A stretch of DNA of 64,000 nucleotides. It comes from Jilunia laotingensis. GTDB taxonomy: Bacteria > Bacteroidota > Bacteroidia > Bacteroidales > Bacteroidaceae. Shown piece by piece: positions 35,101 to 42,990 of the stretch. Both the position numbers and the translations under genes were made by a program. Numbering within the stretch: position 1 is the stretch's first letter; the number at the start of each line of letters is the position of its first letter. The notes beneath the pieces were generated by a model. The model was given only the letters and a program-made list of their open reading frames with translations, searched no databases and was not told where the DNA came from. The stretch spans positions 682,001 to 746,000 of the forward strand of contig NZ_JACRTF010000001.1 in NCBI RefSeq assembly GCF_014385165.1, given 5' to 3'.

Positions 35101-38100
35101 CCGTGATACCACCTACCGTATTGTATCCGCAATATATGTTTCCGGCATTATAACAATTGGTGACCTTTCCGTCCTTACGAACATATCCGACGATACCTCC
35201 TATGTTATTGCTATAGCCTCTTACATCAGCATAATTCTTACAGTTGTCAACCAACCCATAGTTCTCCCCAGCGAAAGTTCCGGCTGTAGCCCAAAATTCA
35301 AATTTACAATCAGCGGCAAATGTAATGTTCTTAATAACGCCACCGGCTGCTAATCTGCCGATGAAGCCACCGTTACTGCGGCTATTCATATTATCGGGCG
35401 TACCTAATCCATCTTCCGTATCTTCCGGACGAATTTTCCAAAGTACCCTGTCAATCAACATCCGGCTTATGGTATGACCATCACCATCGATATTTCCTGA
35501 GAACTGACAATCGTTGTTATTGTAAACAGATGATATACCGTCAAATTCCGTAGTATATTCCATATCAATGTCATTAGCCAATTTAAAATAAGTATCGGTG
35601 AACGGCTGCATTTTAATATTGGTCATGTTTCCCAATTCTATCAAATCATCTTTGTTTTTTAGTAGGAACGGATTCAGCTCCGTACCATCTCCTTCAAATG
35701 AGACAGGTACTATTTTGATGAAATAAGCAAAGCTTACGTTTCCGTTTTTTACGACAAGAGTATCGGTCCCGAAACTGTCCTTTATCTTGATTTTACCATC
35801 ATCAATAGAACTGGAATAACCCTCAGTTCCGTATTTCTTGTCCTTATAAAGAGAATATTGCGTATTACCAAGCGGTTTGAGAATAGCATCTTTCGATATC
35901 TTTCCCAACGAGTTTCCGCTTGCCAAACCTATAACCGAAGCTCCCATTTTAGCCGCTTCATTGTCATCCAATCCTTTAAGACGGGGATATTGCCCTTCGG
36001 TGAATGACCATACAGAAGCATTCAATCCGGCAATTCCGGACACTTTGGTTAGGTCGGCTGTTTCTATACCTGATATTTTTGTGTATTTGGAGCCGAAGTT
36101 TGACATCTGTTTGTCAAAATAGATATTGTCGATAATCGGAGTAGAACCATCCTGTATCATACCGAGTGTTTCGCGTGCCTCCGTTTCAAGATTGTACTGA
36201 TATGTATCGGCAAATATTTGTGTGGAAGTGTAGCAACCAGTCACTACAGATTGCTTCTGCACTTTTTCTGCATCCGTATAACTACTCACAAATCCAGTCA
36301 GACCACCGACTCTTTTCGAAGCCTTGGCCTGTACGGAACCGATGCTATAGCTATCGTTCAATTCTCCTGTGAGAGAGCCAGCGATACCTCCGACAGCTGT
36401 ATTAGTGTCGTTGCATCCTAGTATTGTTCCGACACTGAAACATTTCGTGATAATGCCTTGGTAGCAATTTCCCGTGATACCACCTACGCACAAAGCTTTT
36501 GCATTCAGAGACTGGCAATCGACTGTTCCGGAGAAGAAGCAATTCTCGGCTTTTGCATAATATAATAGAGCCGTTAAGCCTCCGGCAGGAGAATTGAGCG
36601 CGCCTGAAGAGTAAGCTATTACGTTTGTTTCAGTCGCACTACAGTTTTGTATCAATTCATCGACTTCACTTGCGAGTCCGGCAACATTTCCTACCAAGCC
36701 AATAATACTGCTGTTTGTTACAGAACTGTTTGTTATGGTTTTCACCACGCCTGCCAATCCGGCTGTGGCTCTTTCTGAATTTTGTACGTCGGCATTTAAA
36801 ACGTGACAATTGTCGATGATACCGTCAGACCAACCGGCAATGGCTGCCGCATAATAGTTGGAAGCTCTAATTACGGGATCTTCCGCATTGAGATTCTTGA
36901 TTACACTTGACTCACCGGCACGACCGAACAGAGCCGCATATCCGGCACCTCCCGTCGATACATTGATGTTTTTAATTGTATGGTTATTACCGTCGAATAT
37001 TCCGTCAAAATGATGGAACCAGTCTTGTCCTATAGGGGTAAAGCGGTATCCTGCCATGTCAATGTCGTTTTCCAAACGGAAATATTTGCCGGTAAAGGCA
37101 CGATTGTATTTCTTTCCGTCTGCATCAGTTGAATTATAGTCGGATTGCTTAACGTCATTGACTTTGTCGCCAAGTAAGACCAACTGATCGATTGACTTAA
37201 TCAGATATGGACTCTTTTCTGTTCCTTCGCCTTCAAAGTCACTTACGGAAATCGTAGGATAACTTATGTCGAAGGGAACAGTCAACTTACCTTCGGTTAT
37301 GATTGCGAGATAACTAGACGAGTTTGTCATGGTCCAATTTTTCCAAGCCATACTTCGGTTATCTGTTGCCTTTTCGGTAGCGATTGCATCAGCATAACCG
37401 GTAATTCGTCCTGTCGAAGGATCATAAGTAATAGCATTGGTGTAATAATTATCGCCATTGTTGGCGTTACGAACTAATTGTCGACCAATTACGGCCTTTT
37501 GGTCGCGTTTCAATTCCAATTCCACCGTCATTCCATAATTTCCGAAATTTACGACTGTCAGAATATTAGGTGAGGTTTGCTCCGCTATTACGCTATAAGT
37601 AAGTTCTTCTTCTGTAAAGGGTGAATTCGTGGTCACGAGTCTTGTCTGTGACATTGTGGCATTGGCCCTTTGAAATTCAGTTTGGTAGAAACATCCTACG
37701 TACGAGTTAGTAGATATTTGAAAAATGCCCCACCATGAAGTGATGGAAATTGAACCATCATCGTTAATAACCCCTTCGATATCCTTCGTGCGGTTCGGTT
37801 TCGGTAATCCATCGTCACCAACTTCGACAAAGGCGATATCCAATTTACCAAGAGCCGGGGTTTCAATAATTTGTTGGTTTGGAATTGTAATAGTCTTTGT
37901 AGTGAAATCTACTGTTGCCATCACATTTACACCTGTATCGTAGAAGTTGATGAACTCGATGTTATTAGGATTTCCATCGACAGCCTCAATCGTAACACTT
38001 CTACCCCCATCGGCACCCGGGTTTAAAAGAGTTTTGTAGGTTTGTACGTAATCTCCTGTAATTTCATTCACGGAGCTTACCAAAGCAGCTTTTAAAGGGA

Positions 38101-38311
38101 GCTTTTTAACAGTAGTAGAAGTTTCCTCCTTGATAAACTTACCATTTTTACTCAACCTGAGAATCGGCTGTTCTTGCAGTGTTTTAGGCGAAAGTTTTGC
38201 GGACTTCGGGACAGTGGCAACACTTTGCGTAGAATAGTCCATTGCAAGAATACTTAATGGGAGCCACAAGCATGCAAGCAGCATCCCCAAAAAAGAAGTA
38301 ATCTTTTTCAT
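32111..38311 (-). CDS. 2066-residue secreted GLUG-repeat protein with T9SS-like C terminus
   Basis: Signal peptide (MKKITSFLGMLLACLWLPLS...). Three related modules begin with G-x-GTE-x-x-PYLI (about residues 362, 874 and 1334), each followed by a xFxLxxDIDM segment and a run of GLUG-type repeats (GGIxG, CYNTGxI, NCxNxG). These predict three long right-handed beta-solenoids or beta-helices. The last about 45 residues (VYYNTYGIEVPKP to TNTSKFFNVK) look like a type A C-terminal sorting domain. Likely a surface adhesin or glycan-contact protein; the ligand is unknown. Single gene with its own promoter. Confidence 0.8.
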   Translation of the reverse strand: MKKITSFLGMLLACLWLPLSILAMDYSTQSVATVPKSAKLSPKTLQEQPILRLSKNGKFIKEETSTTVKKLPLKAALVSSVNEITGDYVQTYKTLLNPGADGGRSVTIEAVDGNPNNIEFINFYDTGVNVMATVDFTTKTITIPNQQIIETPALGKLDIAFVEVGDDGLPKPNRTKDIEGVINDDGSISITSWWGIFQISTNSYVGCFYQTEFQRANATMSQTRLVTTNSPFTEEELTYSVIAEQTSPNILTVVNFGNYGMTVELELKRDQKAVIGRQLVRNANNGDNYYTNAITYDPSTGRITGYADAIATEKATDNRSMAWKNWTMTNSSSYLAIITEGKLTVPFDISYPTISVSDFEGEGTEKSPYLIKSIDQLVLLGDKVNDVKQSDYNSTDADGKKYNRAFTGKYFRLENDIDMAGYRFTPIGQDWFHHFDGIFDGNNHTIKNINVSTGGAGYAALFGRAGESSVIKNLNAEDPVIRASNYYAAAIAGWSDGIIDNCHVLNADVQNSERATAGLAGVVKTITNSSVTNSSIIGLVGNVAGLASEVDELIQNCSATETNVIAYSSGALNSPAGGLTALLYYAKAENCFFSGTVDCQSLNAKALCVGGITGNCYQGIITKCFSVGTILGCNDTNTAVGGIAGSLTGELNDSYSIGSVQAKASKRVGGLTGFVSSYTDAEKVQKQSVVTGCYTSTQIFADTYQYNLETEARETLGMIQDGSTPIIDNIYFDKQMSNFGSKYTKISGIETADLTKVSGIAGLNASVWSFTEGQYPRLKGLDDNEAAKMGASVIGLASGNSLGKISKDAILKPLGNTQYSLYKDKKYGTEGYSSSIDDGKIKIKDSFGTDTLVVKNGNVSFAYFIKIVPVSFEGDGTELNPFLLKNKDDLIELGNMTNIKMQPFTDTYFKLANDIDMEYTTEFDGISSVYNNNDCQFSGNIDGDGHTISRMLIDRVLWKIRPEDTEDGLGTPDNMNSRSNGGFIGRLAAGGVIKNITFAADCKFEFWATAGTFAGENYGLVDNCKNYADVRGYSNNIGGIVGYVRKDGKVTNCYNAGNIYCGYNTVGGITGINYGFVESCANAGNVEVKQISMFQKMQRMIKTAGGITGSSTGGVIRNCVNAGTIYSWGERAGGIAGIYSKVIMADVSGHNDMYNAVNFGSVSADGEDKNTISAIAGEGGTQGIIQNNYWDAQISMLNAISNVDMEGMNGVETSVLVSGTALEGFDVSIWDFTKGQYPVLKQFANEDKMTKARKVVVTMKPGVTAKDMNQNAKLTLVDGLTWSLEENKEFAIGGSTLYSPEEVEELTIDNLIADFGDYVKKIEIKRVPDVPLAGSGTEEDPYLISSPTDWNNLSDYIDIIAESFEGKFFQLTADIDFADTEFKMLAAEGVTPLQASLDGNNKKISNIKLTTTNAGQAAIRILGESGSISNLTMAGEVTSSYASTGGFTAAVYGKLVNCVSEINVTSSKDKGTSGFGQLYATARLTDVINKGTISGTGNDIAGIAAKAAEGVELIRCGNEGKIICNANQISYVAGLIAESEPIMMEECYNKGNVETIDIDKTKYVAGLIAYANASNSRKHTMTLTRCYNEGNIVGSAAVAGLIANANASGTTITNPLIFEGCYNTGDITARPTTTQASSGAPTAGLVAFYTAGSKFTNCWNSGTISTTNINTGGIVAYYKNAPNEDSPVVISNCYNTGKIESDGNHIGGIIGYSTDYTITENCYNTAELKGSFGIGGICGYLNGVTSTLKSCWNSGQVATSTNRGGGLVGLGNKGVVESSFNVGDITSLSTEIGTDKTSGYGIGGLAGEGTAVFTDCYNMGLVTGANQVGGLVGVSRSGHTQIFCCYNAGKIVALSDECGALIGVDLSDGAYWNDENKVENSYFVTDYGTYHNNTVGTATTIAELAKIDIGNGWTSGDDYTLPIPKTQISEPYALINAVTIAFAEGDSENSVTKDFFVGTPEGVVWTSSVANISFSGFNAMFDDKECVDKATLTATAGELARMFEINCNKLSGIGDVIDGKIVVKEVYYNTYGIEVPKPASYDGVLYMVVRTYNDGTTNTSKFFNVK

Positions 38312-38346
38312 AAGTAAACTATTGATTTATAACATAGAACAATCCA

Positions 38347-38377
38347 CAAAGTTATACATTTTTTTATTATTTCCAAC
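38347..38377 (-). promoter_or_regulatory. Promoter of the giant surface protein gene
   Basis: Minus strand GTTG (38374-38377), 19 bases, TAACTTTG (38347-38354). The -7 is a full match, the -33 is 3 of 4. About 35 bases upstream of the ATG. Confidence 0.65.
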
Positions 38378-38528
38378 TTCAAATGACTGTTTATCAAGAA
38401 AAGTGCTAATATATAAACAATGCAAAAATAAGGGATAGGCATGCAAATTTCTTATAACTGACCATGAACTTTTTTATCTTCATCTGCGTTATTATTTCCA
38501 AAGGAAACTATTTACTAAAACAACAAAT

Positions 38529-41105
38529 ATGAAGATTATCATCATCGGAGGCGTAGCAGGTGGGGCAACCACTGCCGCACGTATCAGGAGAATGGACGAA
38601 ACAGCAGAAATTATTCTTATTGAAAAGGGAAAGTATATCTCTTATGCCAACTGTGGTTTACCTTATTATATAGGAGACGTAATTACCGATCGGGAAAAAT
38701 TATTTGTACAAACACCCGAATCATTTTCAATACGTTTTCGGGTAGATGTCCGTACCGAGAATGAAGTTATTTTTATAGACCGGAAGAAAAAAACCGTTAC
38801 CGTACGCATGAAAAGCGAAGATACTTACGTAGAGAGCTACGATAAGCTACTGATTTCTACCGGAGCAGTTCCAGTAAAACCGCCTTTGCCCGGTATCGAT
38901 TCGGAAGGTATTTTCACATTACGTAATATCAGAGATACAGATCGCATCAAAGAATATACGAATCAACATCCCATACGAAGGGCTGTAGTGGTAGGTGCAG
39001 GCTTCATCGGACTGGAAATGGCGGAGAATCTACATGACCTCGGTGCAAAAGTATCCATCGTAGAGATGGCAAACCAAGTGATGACTCCCATTGATTATTC
39101 TATGGCTTCACTGGTTCACCAGCATCTTATGGAAAAGGGGGTAAACCTCTATCTGGAACAAGCAGTGGCTTCTTTTGAAAAAACGGGAAAAGAGATAAAA
39201 GTGATCTTTAAAGATGGACAGTCCATACCGGCAGACATAGTCATTCTTTCTATCGGTGTACGACCGGAAACAACCTTGGCACGTGCAGCGGGACTTACCA
39301 TCGGAGAAGCAGGAGGCATTGCGGTAAACGATCATCTGCAAACATCGGATGAATCCATCTACGCTATCGGAGATGCGATCGAATATCCCCATCCACTTAC
39401 AGGGAAACCTTGGTTGAACTATCTGGCTGGTCCGGCAAACCGGCAGGGACGTATCGTTGCCGACAATATCTTAGGAGCGAAACTCAGTTACGAAGGAGCC
39501 ATCGGCACTTCTATCGCTAAAGTTTTCGACCAGACGGTAGCCGCTACCGGACTTCCGGGAAAGAGGCTGAGACAAGCTGGCATTAAGTACATATCGTCCA
39601 CCACACACTCATTATCGCATGCAGGATATTATCCGGGTGCTACCCAGATGAGCATAAAGATCACGTTTGAACCGATAACGGGCAAATTGTTCGGCGCACA
39701 AATCGTGGGATATGATGGGGTGGATAAACGCATTGACGAGTTTGCCCAGGTCATCAAACACCAAGGGACCATCTACGACTTGATGGAACTCGAACAAGCT
39801 TATGCTCCTCCCTATTCATCAGCGAAAGACCCTGTAGCCATTGCGGGATACGTAGCACAGGATATTATTTCCGGTAATGAGAAAATGGTTTATTGGCGTG
39901 ACTTACGGGATATCGAGTTAGAAAATGTATTCCTACTGGATGTACGTACACCCGATGAGTTCTCGCTCGGTTCGTTGCCCGGTGCTGTTAACATTCCGCT
40001 GGATGAAATACGCGACCGCATAACTGAAATACCGAAAGATATACCGGTATATGCATTCTGTGCAGTCGGACTGCGCGGTTACCTCGCTTATCGGATTCTG
40101 TCGCAACGTGGATACGATAATGTTCGCAACTTGTCTGGTGGTTTAAAGATTTACAAAGCAGCAACTGCCCCTATCATACTGAATGAAGAGGACTGTGAAC
40201 GGGAAGAGGAGCCTGTCGCGAAAAAAGAAAAGCGGACGATAACAGAAAAAGAACAGAAAACAACTGTTGCGGTTGATCGGAAAGCTGCAACAGCGACATC
40301 TTCTACAGAAACCCTTGTGATTGGACCTATGTCAACCATTGAAACCGAAACAACCGGAGAGGACGATAAAAAGCCACAGAGAACCATTCGTGTAGATGCC
40401 TGCGGGATGCAATGTCCCGGTCCGATCCTGAAAATGAAGAAAACAATGGATACACTAGCCCCCGGAGAACGGGTTGAAGTCACTTCCACCGATCCAGGAT
40501 TTGCCCGGGATGCAGCCGCCTGGTGCAATTCAACAGGTAACAAACTCATTTCCAAAGAATCCACAGCGGGAAAATCAGTGATTGTCATCGAAAAGGAAGA
40601 GCCCAAAGCCTGTAGCGTAGTGACCAGCTGCGAAGGCAAAGGAAAAACATTCATCATGTTCAGCGATGACCTCGATAAAGCTCTCGCTACATTTGTCTTA
40701 GCCAATGGCGCAGCAGCTACCGGACAAAAAGTAACCATCTTCTTCACTTTCTGGGGACTGAACGTCATTAAACGCCTCAGCAAAACGAAAACGGAGAAAG
40801 ACATTTATGGCAAAATGTTTGGCATGATGCTTCCTTCCAGTTCACAGAAGCTTAAACTATCGAAAATGAGCATGGGCGGTATAGGAGGAAAAATGATGCG
40901 CCACATCATGGGCAAGAAAGGAATCGAATCGTTGGAATCGCTTCGGCAACAGGCATTGGAGAATGGTGTAGAATTCATAGCCTGCCAGATGTCGATGGAC
41001 GTGATGGGCGTAAAACGAGAAGAATTATTGGATGAAGTTACTGTAGGCGGTGTAGCAACTTATATGGAACGTGCCGATAATGCAAATGTCAATCTGTTTA
41101 TTTAA
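38529..41105 (+). CDS. Four-domain sulfur-transfer flavoprotein: CoA-disulfide reductase, rhodanese, TusA, DsrE
   Basis: 858 residues. 1-440: FAD/NAD(P) disulfide oxidoreductase (GGVAGGA, GAGFIG at 156-161) with the single redox Cys42 (YANCGLPYYIG) typical of CoA-disulfide reductases. About 455-545: rhodanese with Cys511 (YAFCAVGLRG). A charged linker follows. About 615-690: TusA with Cys625 and Cys629 (CGMQCPGP). About 705-858: DsrE/F-like with Cys819 (FIACQMSMD). The order suggests sulfur passed along one polypeptide as persulfide. Role in persulfide detoxification or CoA-persulfide reduction is inferred. A MarR-type regulator follows 9 bp downstream. Confidence 0.92.
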   Translation: MKIIIIGGVAGGATTAARIRRMDETAEIILIEKGKYISYANCGLPYYIGDVITDREKLFVQTPESFSIRFRVDVRTENEVIFIDRKKKTVTVRMKSEDTYVESYDKLLISTGAVPVKPPLPGIDSEGIFTLRNIRDTDRIKEYTNQHPIRRAVVVGAGFIGLEMAENLHDLGAKVSIVEMANQVMTPIDYSMASLVHQHLMEKGVNLYLEQAVASFEKTGKEIKVIFKDGQSIPADIVILSIGVRPETTLARAAGLTIGEAGGIAVNDHLQTSDESIYAIGDAIEYPHPLTGKPWLNYLAGPANRQGRIVADNILGAKLSYEGAIGTSIAKVFDQTVAATGLPGKRLRQAGIKYISSTTHSLSHAGYYPGATQMSIKITFEPITGKLFGAQIVGYDGVDKRIDEFAQVIKHQGTIYDLMELEQAYAPPYSSAKDPVAIAGYVAQDIISGNEKMVYWRDLRDIELENVFLLDVRTPDEFSLGSLPGAVNIPLDEIRDRITEIPKDIPVYAFCAVGLRGYLAYRILSQRGYDNVRNLSGGLKIYKAATAPIILNEEDCEREEEPVAKKEKRTITEKEQKTTVAVDRKAATATSSTETLVIGPMSTIETETTGEDDKKPQRTIRVDACGMQCPGPILKMKKTMDTLAPGERVEVTSTDPGFARDAAAWCNSTGNKLISKESTAGKSVIVIEKEEPKACSVVTSCEGKGKTFIMFSDDLDKALATFVLANGAAATGQKVTIFFTFWGLNVIKRLSKTKTEKDIYGKMFGMMLPSSSQKLKLSKMSMGGIGGKMMRHIMGKKGIESLESLRQQALENGVEFIACQMSMDVMGVKREELLDEVTVGGVATYMERADNANVNLFI

Positions 41106-41114
41106 CGAATAAAG

Positions 41115-41465
41115 ATGAAAACAATATGCCTGATGCGCGATATATTCAAAGCCCTGTCGGGCTTTGAAGCGCAATTTGAAGAGATATATGGACTGACACT
41201 GAACGAAGCAATGATATTGTGCGCTTTGCAGGAAGCAAGGGAAGAGATGACTTCCACCGCTCTCTCCTCCCGAACGGGAATGGCACCTTCACATACTTCC
41301 AAAGTGATCCGGGCTGTGGAAGAAAAAGGATTATTGGAACGGTCGTTAGGCAAAACCGATAAGCGTCTAATGTATTTCAAACTGACTCCCGATGGGAGAA
41401 AAAAGCTAGAAGAAGTTAACCTTGAAAAGGTAGAAGTGCCGGAGATGTTGAAACCTCTATTATAA
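41115..41465 (+). CDS. MarR-family transcriptional regulator
   Basis: 116 residues, winged helix. The recognition region is TALSSRTGMAPSHTSKVIRA followed by VEEKGLLERSLGKTDKRLMY. Starts 9 bp after the sulfur-transfer fusion gene, so very likely co-transcribed and perhaps its redox- or sulfur-responsive repressor. The N terminus contains cysteines (TICLMRD, ILCALQ) that could sense persulfide, an inference only. Shorter than the usual about 140 residues, but the HTH and wing are present. Confidence 0.82.
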   Translation: MKTICLMRDIFKALSGFEAQFEEIYGLTLNEAMILCALQEAREEMTSTALSSRTGMAPSHTSKVIRAVEEKGLLERSLGKTDKRLMYFKLTPDGRKKLEEVNLEKVEVPEMLKPLL

Positions 41466-41583
41466 ACTTTAACATTTTAACATCCGCTATTCCGAACCTT
41501 TTGTAACAAAACTTGTTGTTTCTATACAAAAGCCTAAGGTACCAGGGCAGGATTTTTTATTTAACCTAAACATTATAAAAGAT

Positions 41584-42216
41584 ATGAAGAAATTAATTCC
41601 TATTTTATTGGCGGTCTTTGCACTCGCATCATGCGAGAAAGACCCTGACATGGACAAATTGGACAATGACTATTTAGTTTACACCAATTACGACAAGAAG
41701 GCAAATTTCAAAGAGTTTCACACCTACTATCTGCCTGATAAGATTCTCGTGATCAATGATAAAACCGAACCGGAATATCTGGAAGGCGAAGGCGCACAGG
41801 AAATTCTAGCTGCGTATAAGAGTAATATGGACGCAAGAGGCTATACAATGGCTGCAACTAAAGAAGAAGCCGATCTTGGCGTGCAAGTAAGTTATATTAA
41901 GAGTACCTATTATTTCACCGATTACGGATATCCACAATGGTGGTGGGGTTATCCCGGATATTGGGGCTCAGGTTATTGGGGCAACTGGGGTGGCGGATGG
42001 TACTATCCGTACGCTGTAAACTATAGCTATAGCACCAACTCATTTATTACTGAAATAGTAAACCTGGAAGCACCCGAAGGAGCTAAAGAAAAGCTTCCCG
42101 TACTGTGGACAAGCTACATGAGCGGACTCGCTTATTCCAGCTCTATCAATAAGACTTTAGCTGTAAGAGCAGTCAACCAGGCATTTGCCCAGTCACCTTA
42201 TCTTACTAACAAATAA
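41584..42216 (+). CDS. DUF4136-type lipoprotein
   Basis: 210 residues; lipobox LASC with Cys17. The residues just after the cysteine (EKDPDMDK) are acidic, like the export signal of surface lipoproteins in Bacteroidota, so it may be surface-exposed (inferred). The middle holds an aromatic Gly/Trp/Tyr-rich stretch (YPQWWWGYPGYWGSGYWGNW) typical of DUF4136 proteins. Function unknown. 15 bp upstream of the next gene, a barrel; the two likely form a surface pair. Confidence 0.82.
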   Translation: MKKLIPILLAVFALASCEKDPDMDKLDNDYLVYTNYDKKANFKEFHTYYLPDKILVINDKTEPEYLEGEGAQEILAAYKSNMDARGYTMAATKEEADLGVQVSYIKSTYYFTDYGYPQWWWGYPGYWGSGYWGNWGGGWYYPYAVNYSYSTNSFITEIVNLEAPEGAKEKLPVLWTSYMSGLAYSSSINKTLAVRAVNQAFAQSPYLTNK

Positions 42217-42231
42217 TAAAGTACAACCATT

Positions 42232-42858
42232 ATGAAGACAATAAAATATGTTTCTTTCAGAGTGATGGCCATAGTGGCTCTTGCACTCGTCTTTGCCATG
42301 CCGGCAAAGGCACAATTATCAGACAACGGATACGCTAATATCGACTGGCAGTTCAATGCGCCATTAAGCAATAATTTTGCAGATAAAGCTAGCGGCTGGG
42401 GTATGAACTTCGAAGGTGGTTATTTTGTAACTCCGAACATCGGTTTGGGACTGTTCCTGAATTATCACAGTAATCATGAATATATTGGACGCGAAACTCT
42501 TTCGGTAAACGGTGGTCACATTACTACCGACCAACAACATACTATCTTCCAGTTACCTTTTGGTATGGCAGCACGCTATCAGTTTAACCGCGGTGGAGCA
42601 TGGCAACCTTACTTTGGCGTAAAATTAGGTACCGAATATGCCAAAGCACGTTCCAATTACAATATATTCCAATCCAGCGATGACTCTTGGGGCTTCTACG
42701 TTTCTCCTGAAGTTGGTTTAAACGTTTATCCATGGGCTTACGGACCGGGGCTGCACCTTGCAGTATACTACAGCTACGGAACTAACAAAGCTGATGTATT
42801 GACCTACAGTGTTGACAAACTGAATAACTTCGGTTTCCGCGTCGGTGTATCCTTCTAA
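42232..42858 (+). CDS. Outer-membrane beta-barrel protein, OprW/Omp25-like size
   Basis: 208 residues: signal peptide (to MPAKAQ), then an eight-strand-like barrel pattern (GWGMNFEGGYFVTPNIGLGL, WQPYFGVKLGTEYAKAR, FRVGVSF as the terminal strand). Phe-terminated, as for Bam substrates. Second gene of the operon with the DUF4136 lipoprotein; a terminator follows. Substrate unknown. Confidence 0.82.
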   Translation: MKTIKYVSFRVMAIVALALVFAMPAKAQLSDNGYANIDWQFNAPLSNNFADKASGWGMNFEGGYFVTPNIGLGLFLNYHSNHEYIGRETLSVNGGHITTDQQHTIFQLPFGMAARYQFNRGGAWQPYFGVKLGTEYAKARSNYNIFQSSDDSWGFYVSPEVGLNVYPWAYGPGLHLAVYYSYGTNKADVLTYSVDKLNNFGFRVGVSF

Positions 42859-42907
42859 AATTTGAATACAGATAACAACGTATAGTAAGTAAATAATCAT
42901 TTTAGGT

Positions 42908-42950
42908 ATCGCCCTTTCGCCATTGGCTGGTGGAAGGGCGATTTGTTTGT
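42908..42950 (+). terminator. Terminator after the lipoprotein-barrel operon
   Basis: ATCGCCCTT (42908-42916) pairs with AAGGGCGAT (42934-42942), followed by TTGTTTGT. It also faces the convergent GH3 gene. Confidence 0.7.
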
Positions 42951-42990
42951 AAAGCCCTAAACAAATTCAGAGTTGGAAAAAGAGAGATTA

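Noticed and set aside
40151..40804. 217-residue ORF on the minus strand inside the sulfur-transfer fusion
   Set aside because: Antisense to the TusA-DsrE part, whose motifs are intact; the composition is Ser/Phe/Val-rich as expected of a mirror frame.
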